DNA of 64,000 bases from Exilibacterium sp. (GCA_028280195.1 JANQMH010000056.1:104594-168593), one strand, 5' to 3'. Counted from the stretch's first letter, positions 50,513-60,849 are shown. Notes: a model not told the origin generated them from the sequence alone. Translations and numbers: made by a program.

Positions 50513-52234
50513 GTGAACAAGCTAAAGCTACTGCTGACGACGCTTTACTACCTGCGCCCGGGGCAGGCGCTGATGTATGTCATTCGCCGCGCGCTGCCGC
50601 CGCGGTCGGTAGGCGCGTTAACGCCCCCCGGCCCGGCCGGGCTCGAGGGGCTGCAGCAGCCGATTGCAGTAGCGGGTATCTATGTCGCGCAATACACTTT
50701 CCGCTTTCACAACCACAGCCACAACCTGCGGCGCGAAGGCTTTGACTGGTGCCCGGACGGCACCACGCGGCTGTGGCGCTACCACCTGCACTATTTTGAC
50801 TATTTGCGTGAGGCGCGGCGCGGCAGCGACAATAAGAAGTGTTTGATTCAATGGTGGATTGACGCCAACCGGCAAAACAGCCAGCCGGGTTGGGAGGCAT
50901 TCACCACCAGCCTGCGCATTGTCAACTGGATCTTTTTTTTCAGCAGCGCCGCTATCAGAGACAGCGTGCCACCGGCCTGGCTGTGCAGTTTGTACCGGCA
51001 GGCGCGGTGGCTGGAAAAGAACGATGAGTCCCATATCCTCGCCAACCATTACTTTGAAAATATGAAGGCGCTGCTGTTTGCGGGGCTGTATTTCAGCGGT
51101 GCCGATGCCGAGCGCTGGTGCAAAAAAGCCCAGCGCGAGCTGTCGCGGCAATTGCGCGAGCAGATTCTGGACGACGGCGGACACTACGAGCGATCGCCGC
51201 AGTACCACTGCCTGATGCTGGAGAATTATCTCGATCTCTACAATCTGGCCAGCGCCGCCGGCGACAGGGTCGGGCGTGGCTTTATCGATCAGCTGCGCTC
51301 TGCCGCCGAGCGCAGCCTGGCATTTCTCGATGCGATTCTGTTTCCCGGCGATCTGATTCCACTGTTCAACGACTCCGCCTACGGCGCGGCGCCGCAACCG
51401 GCCAGCCTGCGCGCCTACGCCGCGCGCCTGTGGGGTTATCGCCGCCCGCAGCCGGCGCCGGTGGCATTGATCGACCTGCCCGACAGCGGTCTGTTCGGGC
51501 TGAGGCTGCACAGCGATATGCTGCTTATCGACTGCGGCGATATCGGCCCCAGCTATCAGCCGGGCCATACCCACTGCGATTTTCTCTCCTATGAGTTGAT
51601 GCTGCAGGGGGAAAAAATCATTGTCGACACCGGCTTGTTCGAGTACGAACCCGGCGCCATGCGCCGCCATGTACGCTCCACCCGCGCGCACAACACGGTG
51701 GTGGTGGACGGGCAGGAGCAGTCGGAAATCTGGGGCGAGTTTCGCGTTGCCAGGCGGGCGAAAAAACTGGCCGCCGCCATTGCCCGCGATGGCGATGGCT
51801 ACTGTTTCCAGGGGGAGTTTGCCGGGTTCCCCGCCATTGAGGGCGGTATTCGCCACCGCCGCCAGGTCGAGATCAGCCCGCTGGCCGGCGGCGACGCGCT
51901 CGAGCGCCTGACTGTCGAGGACCGGCTGCAGGCGGCGGGCAGGGCGGCACGCGCCGGCAGGCGGCATCGCCTCGAGAGCTATATTTATCTCGCCCCCGGT
52001 CTGCAGTGCAGACAACGTGCGGCCCACGCGGTGGAAATCTGTTCCGCCGGCGGGGCGATCGCCGATATCCGCGCCGCTGCGGCCGGCGGCGCCGATACCG
52101 AGTTGACCCTGAGCCTGGAGGCTGGCTGCCACTGCCCCGAATTCGGCAAAAAACTTCACAATACTGTTATCGTCTTGCGTCAGACTGTGTCACTGCCCGC
52201 TACGCTGTCCTATACCGTTTATATCCGGCACTGA
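50513..52234 (+). CDS. Heparinase II/III-like (alginate-lyase fold) protein
   Basis: Protein of 573 residues. An alpha-alpha toroid domain (about 60-330) precedes the heparinase II/III beta domain (about 345-570) with PGHTHCDFLSYELMLQGEKI, the catalytic-region histidines and RSTRAHNTVVVDGQEQSE. No clear signal peptide is seen; the start is GTG 50513 with AAGGA upstream. It could cleave uronic-acid-containing polymer or act during assembly. It sits 60 bp after the bi-domain oxidoreductase, a pairing common in EPS loci. Confidence 0.88.
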   Translation: MNKLKLLLTTLYYLRPGQALMYVIRRALPPRSVGALTPPGPAGLEGLQQPIAVAGIYVAQYTFRFHNHSHNLRREGFDWCPDGTTRLWRYHLHYFDYLREARRGSDNKKCLIQWWIDANRQNSQPGWEAFTTSLRIVNWIFFFSSAAIRDSVPPAWLCSLYRQARWLEKNDESHILANHYFENMKALLFAGLYFSGADAERWCKKAQRELSRQLREQILDDGGHYERSPQYHCLMLENYLDLYNLASAAGDRVGRGFIDQLRSAAERSLAFLDAILFPGDLIPLFNDSAYGAAPQPASLRAYAARLWGYRRPQPAPVALIDLPDSGLFGLRLHSDMLLIDCGDIGPSYQPGHTHCDFLSYELMLQGEKIIVDTGLFEYEPGAMRRHVRSTRAHNTVVVDGQEQSEIWGEFRVARRAKKLAAAIARDGDGYCFQGEFAGFPAIEGGIRHRRQVEISPLAGGDALERLTVEDRLQAAGRAARAGRRHRLESYIYLAPGLQCRQRAAHAVEICSAGGAIADIRAAAAGGADTELTLSLEAGCHCPEFGKKLHNTVIVLRQTVSLPATLSYTVYIRH

Positions 52235-52235
52235 T

Positions 52236-53489
52236 ATGAAGATCCTGTTTCTGTCCCACTACTTTCCACCCGAAATCAACGCGCCGGCCACCAGGACCTA
52301 CGAGCACTGCAAGCAGTGGGTGAAGATGGGGCACGAGGTGACGGTAGTCAGTTGCGTACCGCACCACCCGATGGGAAAAGTCTATCCGGGTTACCGCAAT
52401 AAGCGGTTTTACAGCGTGGAGCGAAAAGACGGTATCAAGGCGATCAAGGTGTTCACCTATATCACCGCCAACGAGGGCTTTATCAAGCGCTCCTGGAATT
52501 ATTTTTTCTATATGATCATGGCGATCGCGGTAGCACCTTTATTGCCCCGTGCCGATATTGTCATATCGACCTCGCCGCAGTTTTTTAATGGCCTGGCGGG
52601 CTATTTCGTTGCGCGGCTGAAGCGGTGTCCCTGGGTGCTGGAGATCAGGGATTTGTGGCCCGAATCGATTCTGGCGGTGGGGGCGCTTCGCAACCAGCGC
52701 CTTATCGGCTGCCTCGAGGCGATAGAGCGCTTTGTATACCGCAAAGCCGACTATATCGTTGCGGTAAGCAACAGCTATAAAAGTCATATTCTCGCCCGCG
52801 GCGGCAGCGCGGAAAAAATCACCGTGATTCGCAACGGCGTCGACCTGAAGTTCTTTCAACCCCGCGCCGCCGATGCGGCCTTCGCCGAGCAAATCGGTGT
52901 TGGCGGCAAGTTCGTCGCCGCCTATGTCGGCACCCACGGCCTCGCCCACGGGCTCGATACCCTGCTCGAGGCGGCGCAGCAGCTGCGCCAGCGGCACGAT
53001 ATCGTCCTGGTCATGGCCGGTGACGGGGCGGAGCGCGAGCGCCTGCAAAGCCGGGTGCGGGAACAGGGTCTGGAAAATGTGAAGATGCTCGGGCAGCTGC
53101 CGAAGGAGGATATGCCGAGGCTGTGGTCGCTGACCCGGGCCAGCCTGGTGCTGCTGAAGAAAACCGATCTTTTCCTGTCGGTGATTCCCTCGAAAATTTT
53201 TGAAAGTATGGCGATGCAGGTACCGATTGTTCTGGGCGTGCGCGGGGAGAGCCAGGAGATTATCGAGCAGGCCCGTTCCGGCCTGTGTATCGAGCCGCAA
53301 AGTGCCGCCGAGCTGGCCGCGGCAATTCGGCGCCTGGCCGATTCGCCGCCGCTGTGCCGGCAGCTGGGTGAAAACGGCCGCCGCCAGGTGGAGCAGGAGT
53401 TCAACCGCGAAGCGCTGGCGCGCCGCTACGAGCAGGTGTTAACCGGGCTGGCCTGTGGTGGGGCCGGCATTGGACAGGAAAGCCGCTAA
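52236..53489 (+). CDS. Glycosyltransferase family 4 (WbuB-like)
   Basis: Cytoplasmic or membrane-associated GT-B glycosyltransferase of 417 residues. The start FLSHYFPPEINAPATRTYE is typical of family 4 enzymes of the WbuB group, and the C-terminal donor domain has VIRNGVDLKFFQP, YVGTHGLAHGLDTLLEA and the EX7E-like region KIFESMAMQVPIVL. It adds a sugar to the growing repeat unit; sugar identity is unknown. It starts two bases after the heparinase-like stop. Confidence 0.92.
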   Translation: MKILFLSHYFPPEINAPATRTYEHCKQWVKMGHEVTVVSCVPHHPMGKVYPGYRNKRFYSVERKDGIKAIKVFTYITANEGFIKRSWNYFFYMIMAIAVAPLLPRADIVISTSPQFFNGLAGYFVARLKRCPWVLEIRDLWPESILAVGALRNQRLIGCLEAIERFVYRKADYIVAVSNSYKSHILARGGSAEKITVIRNGVDLKFFQPRAADAAFAEQIGVGGKFVAAYVGTHGLAHGLDTLLEAAQQLRQRHDIVLVMAGDGAERERLQSRVREQGLENVKMLGQLPKEDMPRLWSLTRASLVLLKKTDLFLSVIPSKIFESMAMQVPIVLGVRGESQEIIEQARSGLCIEPQSAAELAAAIRRLADSPPLCRQLGENGRRQVEQEFNREALARRYEQVLTGLACGGAGIGQESR

Positions 53490-56378
53490 ATGTCTGTGGA
53501 TAAACTGCTGTATGCCGCCTTTATCACCGCACTGCGGTGTGCCTTGTGCCTGCCGCTGGCAGCGCCCGTGCACGCTGTAGAGCCCAGTCTGTCCATCAGC
53601 TTTGACGGCCACTTTGACGCTATGGGTGCAAATGGCACGGTGGCGGGTGAGAAACTCGATTCGCCGCAGCTGGTAGCGGGCCGTTTCGGCCAGGCCATGC
53701 GCAGCGGCCCCGCCAGCGGCCATATGCGCTTCCCCACGCAGAATGTGCTCAACCCCGAACAGGGCAGCCTGTTTATGTGGGTCTCGCCGGTGGACTGGCA
53801 GGGTGAAAGCAATAAGTTCCATGTTTTCTTTCAGGCCGAGGGTGCGGCCAACCTGTATCTGTATAAGTACTATGAAGGGTCCAAATTATTGTTTTTGCTG
53901 GATGAAAATCCCGGCCGCGGGCCCTACTATTCACTCGGGCGAACGCTGGACTGGCGCAACGGCCAGTGGTACCACCTGGCGGCGACCTGGTCGCCACAGG
54001 GACTGATGCTGTATATCGACGGTCAGCCGGTCACACGGGACGCCGTGCACGCTGCGCCGCTGTCGACATTCAAACCGTACTTTACCGTCGGCGATCTGCC
54101 CTGGCATACCCCGCGCACCACCTCCACGCTGATCGACGAGGTGAAAATATACGATATCGCTCTGGACCCGGCCGAAGTCAAACAGCTCTACGACCGCTAT
54201 ATGGGCCAGCAGGGCAGTGCGCCGCTGTTCAGCGCCGGGATCGTGCCGCTGGTGGGTGATCACGATGGCAAAGTGCTGCCCGATTACCGGTACGAGTACA
54301 GGCTGAAAAAATCGCGGCTGGAGCCGCCGGCCGCCGCTTACGATATTGAAACGTCGGTATTGCGAGATGGCCGTTTGTTCAGTGTGCGCAACGGGCAGTT
54401 CGACGGCTATAAACAGTACTACACACTGGATATCGACAAGCAACGCCCGGGTGAGTACACGGTGCAGACGCGCGTTTTTCGCGACGGTGAGGTCATTGCG
54501 GAACTGTCCAGCGACCTGGTGGTTCCCGACCTGTCGGCGCTGAGCGCCGATATTGCCGCCCCGGCGGCGGTGCCGGCACCCTGGTCGGCGGTGCGGCAAC
54601 AGGGTATGACTCTGCAGGTGCAGGGCCGCGACTACGACTTCGGCGAGGGGTTTGTGGCCGCCCAGATTCACGCCCTGGATACGGCCCTGCTCGACGGCGC
54701 GGTGCAGCTGCTGAAAAACGGCGTGCCGTGGAGCCTGATGCAAAAGTCCGCCGATATCCGCGCCGACGACAAAGGTTTGTGGGGGCTGGTGGAAAAAGTC
54801 TATGCCGGCGCCGCCGGGGCGGAGTGCCGGGTTGAAAACAACCTCGAATACGACGGCTTGCTGCGGGTTGCGCTTCGCTGCGATGCGGAGCTGGTGCGCA
54901 CTGCCGACAGCCTGCGGGTGGATATTCCGCTAAAGCGCTCGATCGCCAGGTATTTTCACCGCTGGTCCAAAGACAAGACCCGGAGTACCGGCAGTTACGC
55001 CGACCGCAACGGCCTGCTTTACCAGTCCGACTTTATTCCGTTTTACTGGCTGGGCAACGACCGCGTCGGTCTGTTCTGGTACGCCGAAGACGCCAGCGGC
55101 TGGCCCAACGCCGCTGCGTCCAATGCCATTGAGGTGTTCGCCGATGACAACAGGGTCACACTGCGGCTGAATGTCAAAGCTGCCGGACAGCCCGCCGGCG
55201 GCGCCTGGCAGTTTGATTTCGGCCTCATGGCAACCCCGGTGAAGCTGCCCGAATACAGCCGCCACCGGCTGCGGGTTCACCCCGCAGCGGCGGCCAATAT
55301 CGAGATCATATGGCCGGATGCCAGTGTCAACACCATGAAGTATTACGGCTATCCGCGCGCCGCGCGGGACCTGCGTTTTGCCAGACTGGTGAGCCGCATA
55401 AACACCGACGGGCGCAGGGCAATTCCCTATCTGTGCCCGACGCATATATCCGAGGACGCACCCGAATGGCCGGTTTTCGAAGCGCTGTGGGACACCGGCG
55501 ATGGCGATTTTACCTCCATCGACGTGCAAAAATACGGTGCGCCGTTTATCCGGGTCAACCCGCTGGCGCCCTGGTGGCCGAGCCTGTTCAGTGAAAGAAC
55601 CCGGTCGTTTGTCGGCCAGTTCGATCTGGATGGTGTCTACTATGACAATCTGTTTCTCTATCCGCTGGCCGCCACCCGCCGGCCGGTGGACGGCCACTAC
55701 CCGCTGCTTGCCTACCGGCGGCTGCTGGAAAAACTGTATATCGATGTCAAATGCCAGAACCCCGACGCCCTGGTTATCGGCCACGCCTCAGGGCAGCTGG
55801 TGGCGCCGCTGTTATCGTTTGTCGATGTCTTTGTCGACGGTGAACAATATAGAAACCGGCTGCAGGGCAGCTATGTCGATGTCGTCAGTATGGCGCAGTG
55901 GCGGGCTGAATTCGTCGGCCGCCAGTGGGGGTTTCAGCCGCTGTTTCTGCCGCAGTTTCCGTTGCCGTACCGGCATCAGGCGGCGCCGACACGGGAGCTG
56001 ATGATGTTGATGCTGTTGCACAATATTCCGGTCTGGCCGCTGTGGTCGGATCTCGACAGCGTCGACGAGGCGCAGTTTACACTGCACAAATACAAAGATA
56101 CGCAGACGGACTTCGTCGCCTATCACGCCGGCGAAAACAGCGTCAGCCACAGCCTCGAGGATGTCTATGTCAGCCACTACAGCAGACCGGGGGATATGCT
56201 GCTGGTGGCGGGTAATCTGGCGCGCCAGCAGCGCCGCGGCAGCTTGTGCGTGGAGGCGGGCGCGGAGATCAGTGTGAAAACCTGGCCGGCCGGTGAGAAC
56301 CTGAAAGTGGATGCCGGCTGTTTCGAGGCAGTGCTTGGCAGCCGCGACTATGCCATGTACCTGGTGGAAAGCCTTTAG
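53490..56378 (+). CDS. Secreted LamG-domain protein with glycosidase-like (DUF6067/GH123-like) module
   Basis: Exported protein of 962 residues. The signal peptide ends in APVHA. Residues about 30-240 are a concanavalin-type LamG domain (WYHLAATWSPQGLMLYIDG, LIDEVKIYDIAL). A linker of immunoglobulin-like strands follows to about 350. Residues about 370-960 resemble DUF6067/GH123-like glycosidases (QSDFIPFYWLGNDRVGLFWY, GVYYDNLFLYPL and a TIM-barrel-like stretch after it). The assignment of the large module is from memory. It starts at the base after the upstream stop, in the middle of the EPS operon, so it probably binds and trims the polymer at the cell surface or in the periplasm. Confidence 0.72.
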   Translation: MSVDKLLYAAFITALRCALCLPLAAPVHAVEPSLSISFDGHFDAMGANGTVAGEKLDSPQLVAGRFGQAMRSGPASGHMRFPTQNVLNPEQGSLFMWVSPVDWQGESNKFHVFFQAEGAANLYLYKYYEGSKLLFLLDENPGRGPYYSLGRTLDWRNGQWYHLAATWSPQGLMLYIDGQPVTRDAVHAAPLSTFKPYFTVGDLPWHTPRTTSTLIDEVKIYDIALDPAEVKQLYDRYMGQQGSAPLFSAGIVPLVGDHDGKVLPDYRYEYRLKKSRLEPPAAAYDIETSVLRDGRLFSVRNGQFDGYKQYYTLDIDKQRPGEYTVQTRVFRDGEVIAELSSDLVVPDLSALSADIAAPAAVPAPWSAVRQQGMTLQVQGRDYDFGEGFVAAQIHALDTALLDGAVQLLKNGVPWSLMQKSADIRADDKGLWGLVEKVYAGAAGAECRVENNLEYDGLLRVALRCDAELVRTADSLRVDIPLKRSIARYFHRWSKDKTRSTGSYADRNGLLYQSDFIPFYWLGNDRVGLFWYAEDASGWPNAAASNAIEVFADDNRVTLRLNVKAAGQPAGGAWQFDFGLMATPVKLPEYSRHRLRVHPAAAANIEIIWPDASVNTMKYYGYPRAARDLRFARLVSRINTDGRRAIPYLCPTHISEDAPEWPVFEALWDTGDGDFTSIDVQKYGAPFIRVNPLAPWWPSLFSERTRSFVGQFDLDGVYYDNLFLYPLAATRRPVDGHYPLLAYRRLLEKLYIDVKCQNPDALVIGHASGQLVAPLLSFVDVFVDGEQYRNRLQGSYVDVVSMAQWRAEFVGRQWGFQPLFLPQFPLPYRHQAAPTRELMMLMLLHNIPVWPLWSDLDSVDEAQFTLHKYKDTQTDFVAYHAGENSVSHSLEDVYVSHYSRPGDMLLVAGNLARQQRRGSLCVEAGAEISVKTWPAGENLKVDAGCFEAVLGSRDYAMYLVESL

Positions 56379-56397
56379 CGCGGGGCCGGTGAGAATC

Positions 56398-57720
56398 ATG
56401 GAGCTTGCAGGCGGATCAGGCAGAAGACTGTGGGGAAAACCCGGCTCGCTGCGGCGCAGGTTGCTGGAGGGCTATCTGTGGTCGATCGGCGGTGCGGTGC
56501 TGGCCAAGGCCTTTATGGTCTTTGTGGGTTACTATGTGGCCAGGTCTCTGGGCCAGGTCGGGTTTGGCGAGTTCGGCGTGTTGCAGAATACCATCAATAC
56601 CCTGGGTGTTCTGGCGGGCTCCGGTGTCGGCGCTGCCGCCACCAAATACATTGCCCAGTACCGCCTGGCGGATGGGGCGAAAGCGGCGCGAATCATGTCG
56701 CTGAACGCGGTGGTCGCAGTCGGCGCCAGTGTGTTGCTGGCTGCGCTGCTGTTTGTTTACGCGCGCGAACTATCGCTGCATGTTCTCAATAATCCCAATC
56801 TGCAGCCGGCGCTGAAAATCGGCTCGCTGTCACTGTTTTTCTCCTGCCTCAGCGGCGCGGCGATCGGTGCGCTGGCAGGCTTTGAGAAATTCCGCCTTAT
56901 TTCGACATTGAGTATTTTGACCAGCCTGCTCAACGGCAGCCTGCAGTGCCTGCTGATTGTCGAATTCGGTCTTGAAGGCGTGGTGGCGGCCATTGTCATT
57001 GCCCAGGCGGCCAGCGCCCTGGTTGCGCTACACTATTTGCGAAAAACGGCTGCCGGCTTTGCCATGCGTTTCACCTGGTCCGGGCTCGGGCGGGAAGTGA
57101 GTACCCTCTATAAATTTAACCTGCCGTCGATACTGGGTTCGATCATGGTCTCGCCGATCAACTGGATTGCCGCTGTGCTGCTGGTCAACCAGCACAACGG
57201 CTACGCCGAAATGGGTCTTTTCAGCGCCGCCAATCAATGGAAGATCGCCTTGCTGTTTATTCCCGTCAGTGTCAGCCAGGTCATTTTGTCACTGCTTTCC
57301 CATTTGCAGCAGGAGCGCGACAGGCAGGCCTACAGGAAAGTGTTTTTCTATAATCTCTACGCCAATCTTTTCGGCGCGGCGCTTATGTTTGTATTGGTAT
57401 TGCTGTTTGCGGATTTCATCATGGCGGCCTATGGTGAGGGCTTTGAAGCCGGTGCCGATGTGCTGATTGTGATGATTGCCGTGGCGGGTTTGATGGCCGC
57501 CAACAACGTGGTCGGGCAGACGATAACCAGCAGGGGGAAGATGTGGCACGGCTTCGGTTTGAATCTGATCTGGGGAATCTGTCTGCTGCTAGGTGCTTAC
57601 CAGCTGTGTCCGGCTTACGGGGCTTTAGGGCTGGCATTGGCCAATCTGATTGCCTACACGCTGCACAGCCTGACACAGTTTGCCTATGTGCGAATGAACC
57701 TGCTGCGGGAAGGGGGTTGA
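56398..57720 (+). CDS. Polysaccharide flippase (Wzx/MOP family)
   Basis: Integral membrane protein of 440 residues with about 12 spans, moving the lipid-linked repeat unit across the inner membrane. The N-terminal YLWSIGGAVLAKAFMVFVGYYVA and LGQVGFGEFGVLQNTINTL, and repeated pairs of helices to the C terminus, fit the MOP superfamily. The ATG at 56398 follows a weak GTGAG site; longer frames overlap the preceding gene. Confidence 0.9.
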   Translation: MELAGGSGRRLWGKPGSLRRRLLEGYLWSIGGAVLAKAFMVFVGYYVARSLGQVGFGEFGVLQNTINTLGVLAGSGVGAAATKYIAQYRLADGAKAARIMSLNAVVAVGASVLLAALLFVYARELSLHVLNNPNLQPALKIGSLSLFFSCLSGAAIGALAGFEKFRLISTLSILTSLLNGSLQCLLIVEFGLEGVVAAIVIAQAASALVALHYLRKTAAGFAMRFTWSGLGREVSTLYKFNLPSILGSIMVSPINWIAAVLLVNQHNGYAEMGLFSAANQWKIALLFIPVSVSQVILSLLSHLQQERDRQAYRKVFFYNLYANLFGAALMFVLVLLFADFIMAAYGEGFEAGADVLIVMIAVAGLMAANNVVGQTITSRGKMWHGFGLNLIWGICLLLGAYQLCPAYGALGLALANLIAYTLHSLTQFAYVRMNLLREGG

Positions 57721-57727
57721 AGCGCAG

Positions 57728-58939
57728 ATGAGCAGGGTACTGATGGTTTGCATCAATGGCGGCGGGCCGCAGTCGGGTTTTGGCACCCGTGTCAGGCTGA
57801 TGGCCAATGCTGTGGCAAAAACCGGCGCCGAGGTTACCATCATGCGTTTTTATCCGCTGTTGAAATCACAGGGGCAGTGGCAAACCGCGCTGCCGGCGGC
57901 CGGCGGTATCAATATTATCGAAATACCCGTGCTGCCCATGTCGCGCAGCCGGCTGTTGCGAGCGCTGTCTTTTTTTGCCGCCAATATCGTACTTTATCTG
58001 TATGCTTTTTTTCACAAGGTCGATGCCATACAGGCCGAGTCGACTGAAGCGGCCTATGTTGTGCTGCGCAGGCGCTGGTTGAATCTGCCGGTGATTGTCG
58101 ACTACCACGGGGCCGCGGTGGAAGAGGCCCGCTACGCGCGCAAGACCGGTGAAATCAGATCCGCCGCGATATGGCAGCAGGCAGCCGAGCGCTGCTCCAC
58201 CCGGGCGGATGTTCATCTCTATGTGTCGACAAAACTGCGGGACTATATGTACGCCCGTTATCCGCAGAGCCGGCAGGTCCCCTCTCTGGTGGTGCCAATC
58301 AATGTCGATGAGCTGTTTTTTACCGATCGCGACGGCGCGGCAAAGCGCGCCGAGCTGGCCATCGACGCGCGCACGCCGCTGCTGATTTACTCCGGTGGCG
58401 ATCAGCGCTACCAGTGCTTGCGGGCTATGTTCGAGCTGTTCGACCGCCTGGCGGCGGTGCACCGGGACCTGCATTTCCTGGTGCTCAGCAGAAACCTGGA
58501 GCCGTTTGCAAAAATGGCGCAACAAGTGCTGGCGGCGGATGCGCGGCGCAGAGTTATGATGAAGAGCGCCAAGAACAAGACGGATATTGCCCAGTATCTG
58601 GCCGCGGCCGATCTGGCGATAATGCTGCGGGAAAACGAGGCGCTCAATATCGTTGCCTGCCCCACCAAATTTGGCGAGTATCTGGCCGCCGGACTGCCGG
58701 TGGTCGCAACGCCCTGGGCCGGACACGCGCCGGAGTTTATCGACAGATATCGGGTCGGCACGCTTGTGGACCCTGACAAACCGCAGATCGAAGCCGTCTC
58801 GGCACTGCTCGGCGGCAGTGCTCCGTCGCGGGCGGAAATCAGGCGGGTGGCGCGCGCCGAACTGCACTGGAGTCATTGCGAGGCGCTGATCGAGAGGCTC
58901 TACGGGGGTGTACTGAAAATGCGTAAATCGACAGTTTAG
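57728..58939 (+). CDS. Glycosyltransferase (GT-B fold)
   Basis: Glycosyltransferase of 403 residues. The N-terminal part has CINGGGPQSGFGTRVRLMAN, and the donor side has LIYSGGDQRYQCLRAMFEL and PTKFGEYLAAGLPVVATPWAG with the expected glutamate. It lies 7 bp after the flippase stop. Acceptor and sugar are unknown. Confidence 0.88.
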   Translation: MSRVLMVCINGGGPQSGFGTRVRLMANAVAKTGAEVTIMRFYPLLKSQGQWQTALPAAGGINIIEIPVLPMSRSRLLRALSFFAANIVLYLYAFFHKVDAIQAESTEAAYVVLRRRWLNLPVIVDYHGAAVEEARYARKTGEIRSAAIWQQAAERCSTRADVHLYVSTKLRDYMYARYPQSRQVPSLVVPINVDELFFTDRDGAAKRAELAIDARTPLLIYSGGDQRYQCLRAMFELFDRLAAVHRDLHFLVLSRNLEPFAKMAQQVLAADARRRVMMKSAKNKTDIAQYLAAADLAIMLRENEALNIVACPTKFGEYLAAGLPVVATPWAGHAPEFIDRYRVGTLVDPDKPQIEAVSALLGGSAPSRAEIRRVARAELHWSHCEALIERLYGGVLKMRKSTV

Positions 58940-58946
58940 GCGGCTT

Positions 58947-60293
58947 ATGACACTGTTAATCGCTCTGGCAAATCTCGCATTCTGCGGGTCGCGGCTCTAC
59001 GCTACCCTGCGCAGTGGCAGGTTTATCGCCATCGTCTGGTTTTTGCTGACATACTTTGCGGTTTTCTTTCTACCGGTTTCCGTGGAACAGGAAATTCGCC
59101 ATATGCGCGGCTTTACCGCCCAGGTGGTGACCATCAACAGGGACGATATCTACAGCGTCATTATTTTTGTATTCTGTTTTAACCTGATTTTCTTTATGTC
59201 GGAATACCTGTTCTCGAGGATTTTCAACACCGGCAGGCTGCGCACCGACTGGACTTTGTCGACAAAAGACAAATACTTTACCCGGCTGGAATACATTTTT
59301 GCCGGGCTGCTGGTATTCGGCACGGTTGTCTACGGCCTCACCTCCCAGGCGCATACCTACCGGGACTTTGTCGAATACAAAGGCAGCAACTGGGGCAAGG
59401 TCTTTTTAATGGCCGGGGCGCCGCTGGTCACTATCGCCGCACTGCGCAAGCGCTATCTGATTGCCCTGTTGGGCTGCCTGCCCTTCATCTATTTTTCGAT
59501 GAAACTGCATATCCGCTCGTTTGCATTGTTGTCCCTGGCGCCGGTGGCGATTATCTATCTGTTGCAGTACCTCGCCGCAACCCGGGGCCGGCTGTTTTCC
59601 GATATCAAAAAACTCTTGGTGATCGCCCTGTTTTCTTTTCTGCTGCTGGCTACCAGCGTGGCGATCGTTCTCAGCAAACGCGGTGGTGACGGCCTCATGG
59701 CCACGCAGGTATTTCCGGATTCGGGTATGCCCTATGGTACCACCATATTGATGACACTGATCGACAAATACGGCGTGCAGACCGGCTTTGATGCGCTGAC
59801 CTTGTATGGATTGAATATCGTCAACCCCTTTGTCAAACTGCTGGATCTGCCGAGGCCGGATATCGACGATCCGCCGGTGGTAATGGCTGCGATCTATGAC
59901 GGCGTGCCGTCCTGGTGGGATATCTACTACCACTACCCGGCGCTGTGGTACACCGATGCCTATCTGGCCTTCGGTGACAGCGGCTTGTGGATGGCGGTTT
60001 TCTGGGGCCTGGTTTTTGTCTTCCTCGAATACCTGTTAAAACGCAATGTGTTTATTTTTTCACTGCTGCTGCCGTTTTTGACCTGGCATGCCTATATGGC
60101 GGTGCGCGGCGCCACCGCGGGGGCGGCGGTGCCGTTTTCCTACGCTGCCTATGTGGTGGTGCTGGCGGCGCTGGCGGCCGGCCCCGGGCGGTTTTTTTAT
60201 CATTTCTGGCGGCGGCAGAGGGGCCGGCGCAGAACGGCGAAAACAACGGCCGCCGGCGGGCGAAAAATGCCGCTGCAATCCCCGGGCGGATAG
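58947..60293 (+). CDS. O-antigen/EPS polymerase (Wzy-like)
   Basis: Membrane protein of 448 residues with roughly ten spans and a large periplasmic loop (about 250-330, KRGGDGLMATQVFPDSG and PRPDIDDPPVVMAAIYDG). Wzy proteins share topology more than sequence; the call rests on topology and on position between glycosyltransferase and flippase genes. It would polymerise repeat units in the periplasm. The basic C-terminal tail is rich in arginine. Confidence 0.82.
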   Translation: MTLLIALANLAFCGSRLYATLRSGRFIAIVWFLLTYFAVFFLPVSVEQEIRHMRGFTAQVVTINRDDIYSVIIFVFCFNLIFFMSEYLFSRIFNTGRLRTDWTLSTKDKYFTRLEYIFAGLLVFGTVVYGLTSQAHTYRDFVEYKGSNWGKVFLMAGAPLVTIAALRKRYLIALLGCLPFIYFSMKLHIRSFALLSLAPVAIIYLLQYLAATRGRLFSDIKKLLVIALFSFLLLATSVAIVLSKRGGDGLMATQVFPDSGMPYGTTILMTLIDKYGVQTGFDALTLYGLNIVNPFVKLLDLPRPDIDDPPVVMAAIYDGVPSWWDIYYHYPALWYTDAYLAFGDSGLWMAVFWGLVFVFLEYLLKRNVFIFSLLLPFLTWHAYMAVRGATAGAAVPFSYAAYVVVLAALAAGPGRFFYHFWRRQRGRRRTAKTTAAGGRKMPLQSPGG

Positions 60294-60318
60294 GCCGGCG
60301 CGGGCGGAGGACAGAGAC

Positions 60319-60849
60319 TTGCTGCTGAGGATATACCGTTACCTTTACCACTGGCAAAAAATCAAACGCGACCCTATCGGCTACGCCAGGATGCTCGGTG
60401 TCGAGGTGGGTGAGAATTGCAAAATAGGCGGGCTCGACCGCGGGACGTTCAGCACAGAGCCCTATTTGATCAGCCTCGGCGACCATGTCGAAATTGCCGC
60501 CGGGGTCAGGTTTATCACTCACGACGGCGGCGTGTGGGTGTTTCGCGAAAGCGAGCCCGATATTGATGTATTCGCTCCCATTCGCCTGGGCAACAATGTG
60601 TTTGTTGGTATGAACAGCTTGATTTTGCCGGGGACCACCGTCGGTGACAATGTGGTGATTGGTGCCGGCTCAGTGGTAAAGGGCGATATTGCCGCCGACT
60701 CGGTTGTCGCCGGCGTACCGGCCAGACCGATACGCACCACTGCCGAATACCGCAAAAAGCTGCAGCCCGATGTGGTGCATATCCGCCATATGCCGCGCGA
60801 TCGCAAGCGCGCGCTGTTGCAGCAGACATTTTCTCGGGCCGACAGATAA
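60319..60849 (+). CDS. Hexapeptide-repeat acetyltransferase (CysE/WcaB-like)
   Basis: Left-handed beta-helix acyltransferase of 176 residues. Hexapeptide turns are seen in IRLGNNVFVGMNSLILPG and VGDNVVIGAGSVVKGDI, followed by the family exit VVAGVPARPIRTT. It should acetylate a sugar of the polymer using acetyl-CoA. The most likely start is TTG 60319, which has CGGAGG 8 bases upstream; there is no in-frame ATG before the domain that does not overlap the polymerase gene. Confidence 0.87.
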   Translation: MLLRIYRYLYHWQKIKRDPIGYARMLGVEVGENCKIGGLDRGTFSTEPYLISLGDHVEIAAGVRFITHDGGVWVFRESEPDIDVFAPIRLGNNVFVGMNSLILPGTTVGDNVVIGAGSVVKGDIAADSVVAGVPARPIRTTAEYRKKLQPDVVHIRHMPRDRKRALLQQTFSRADR

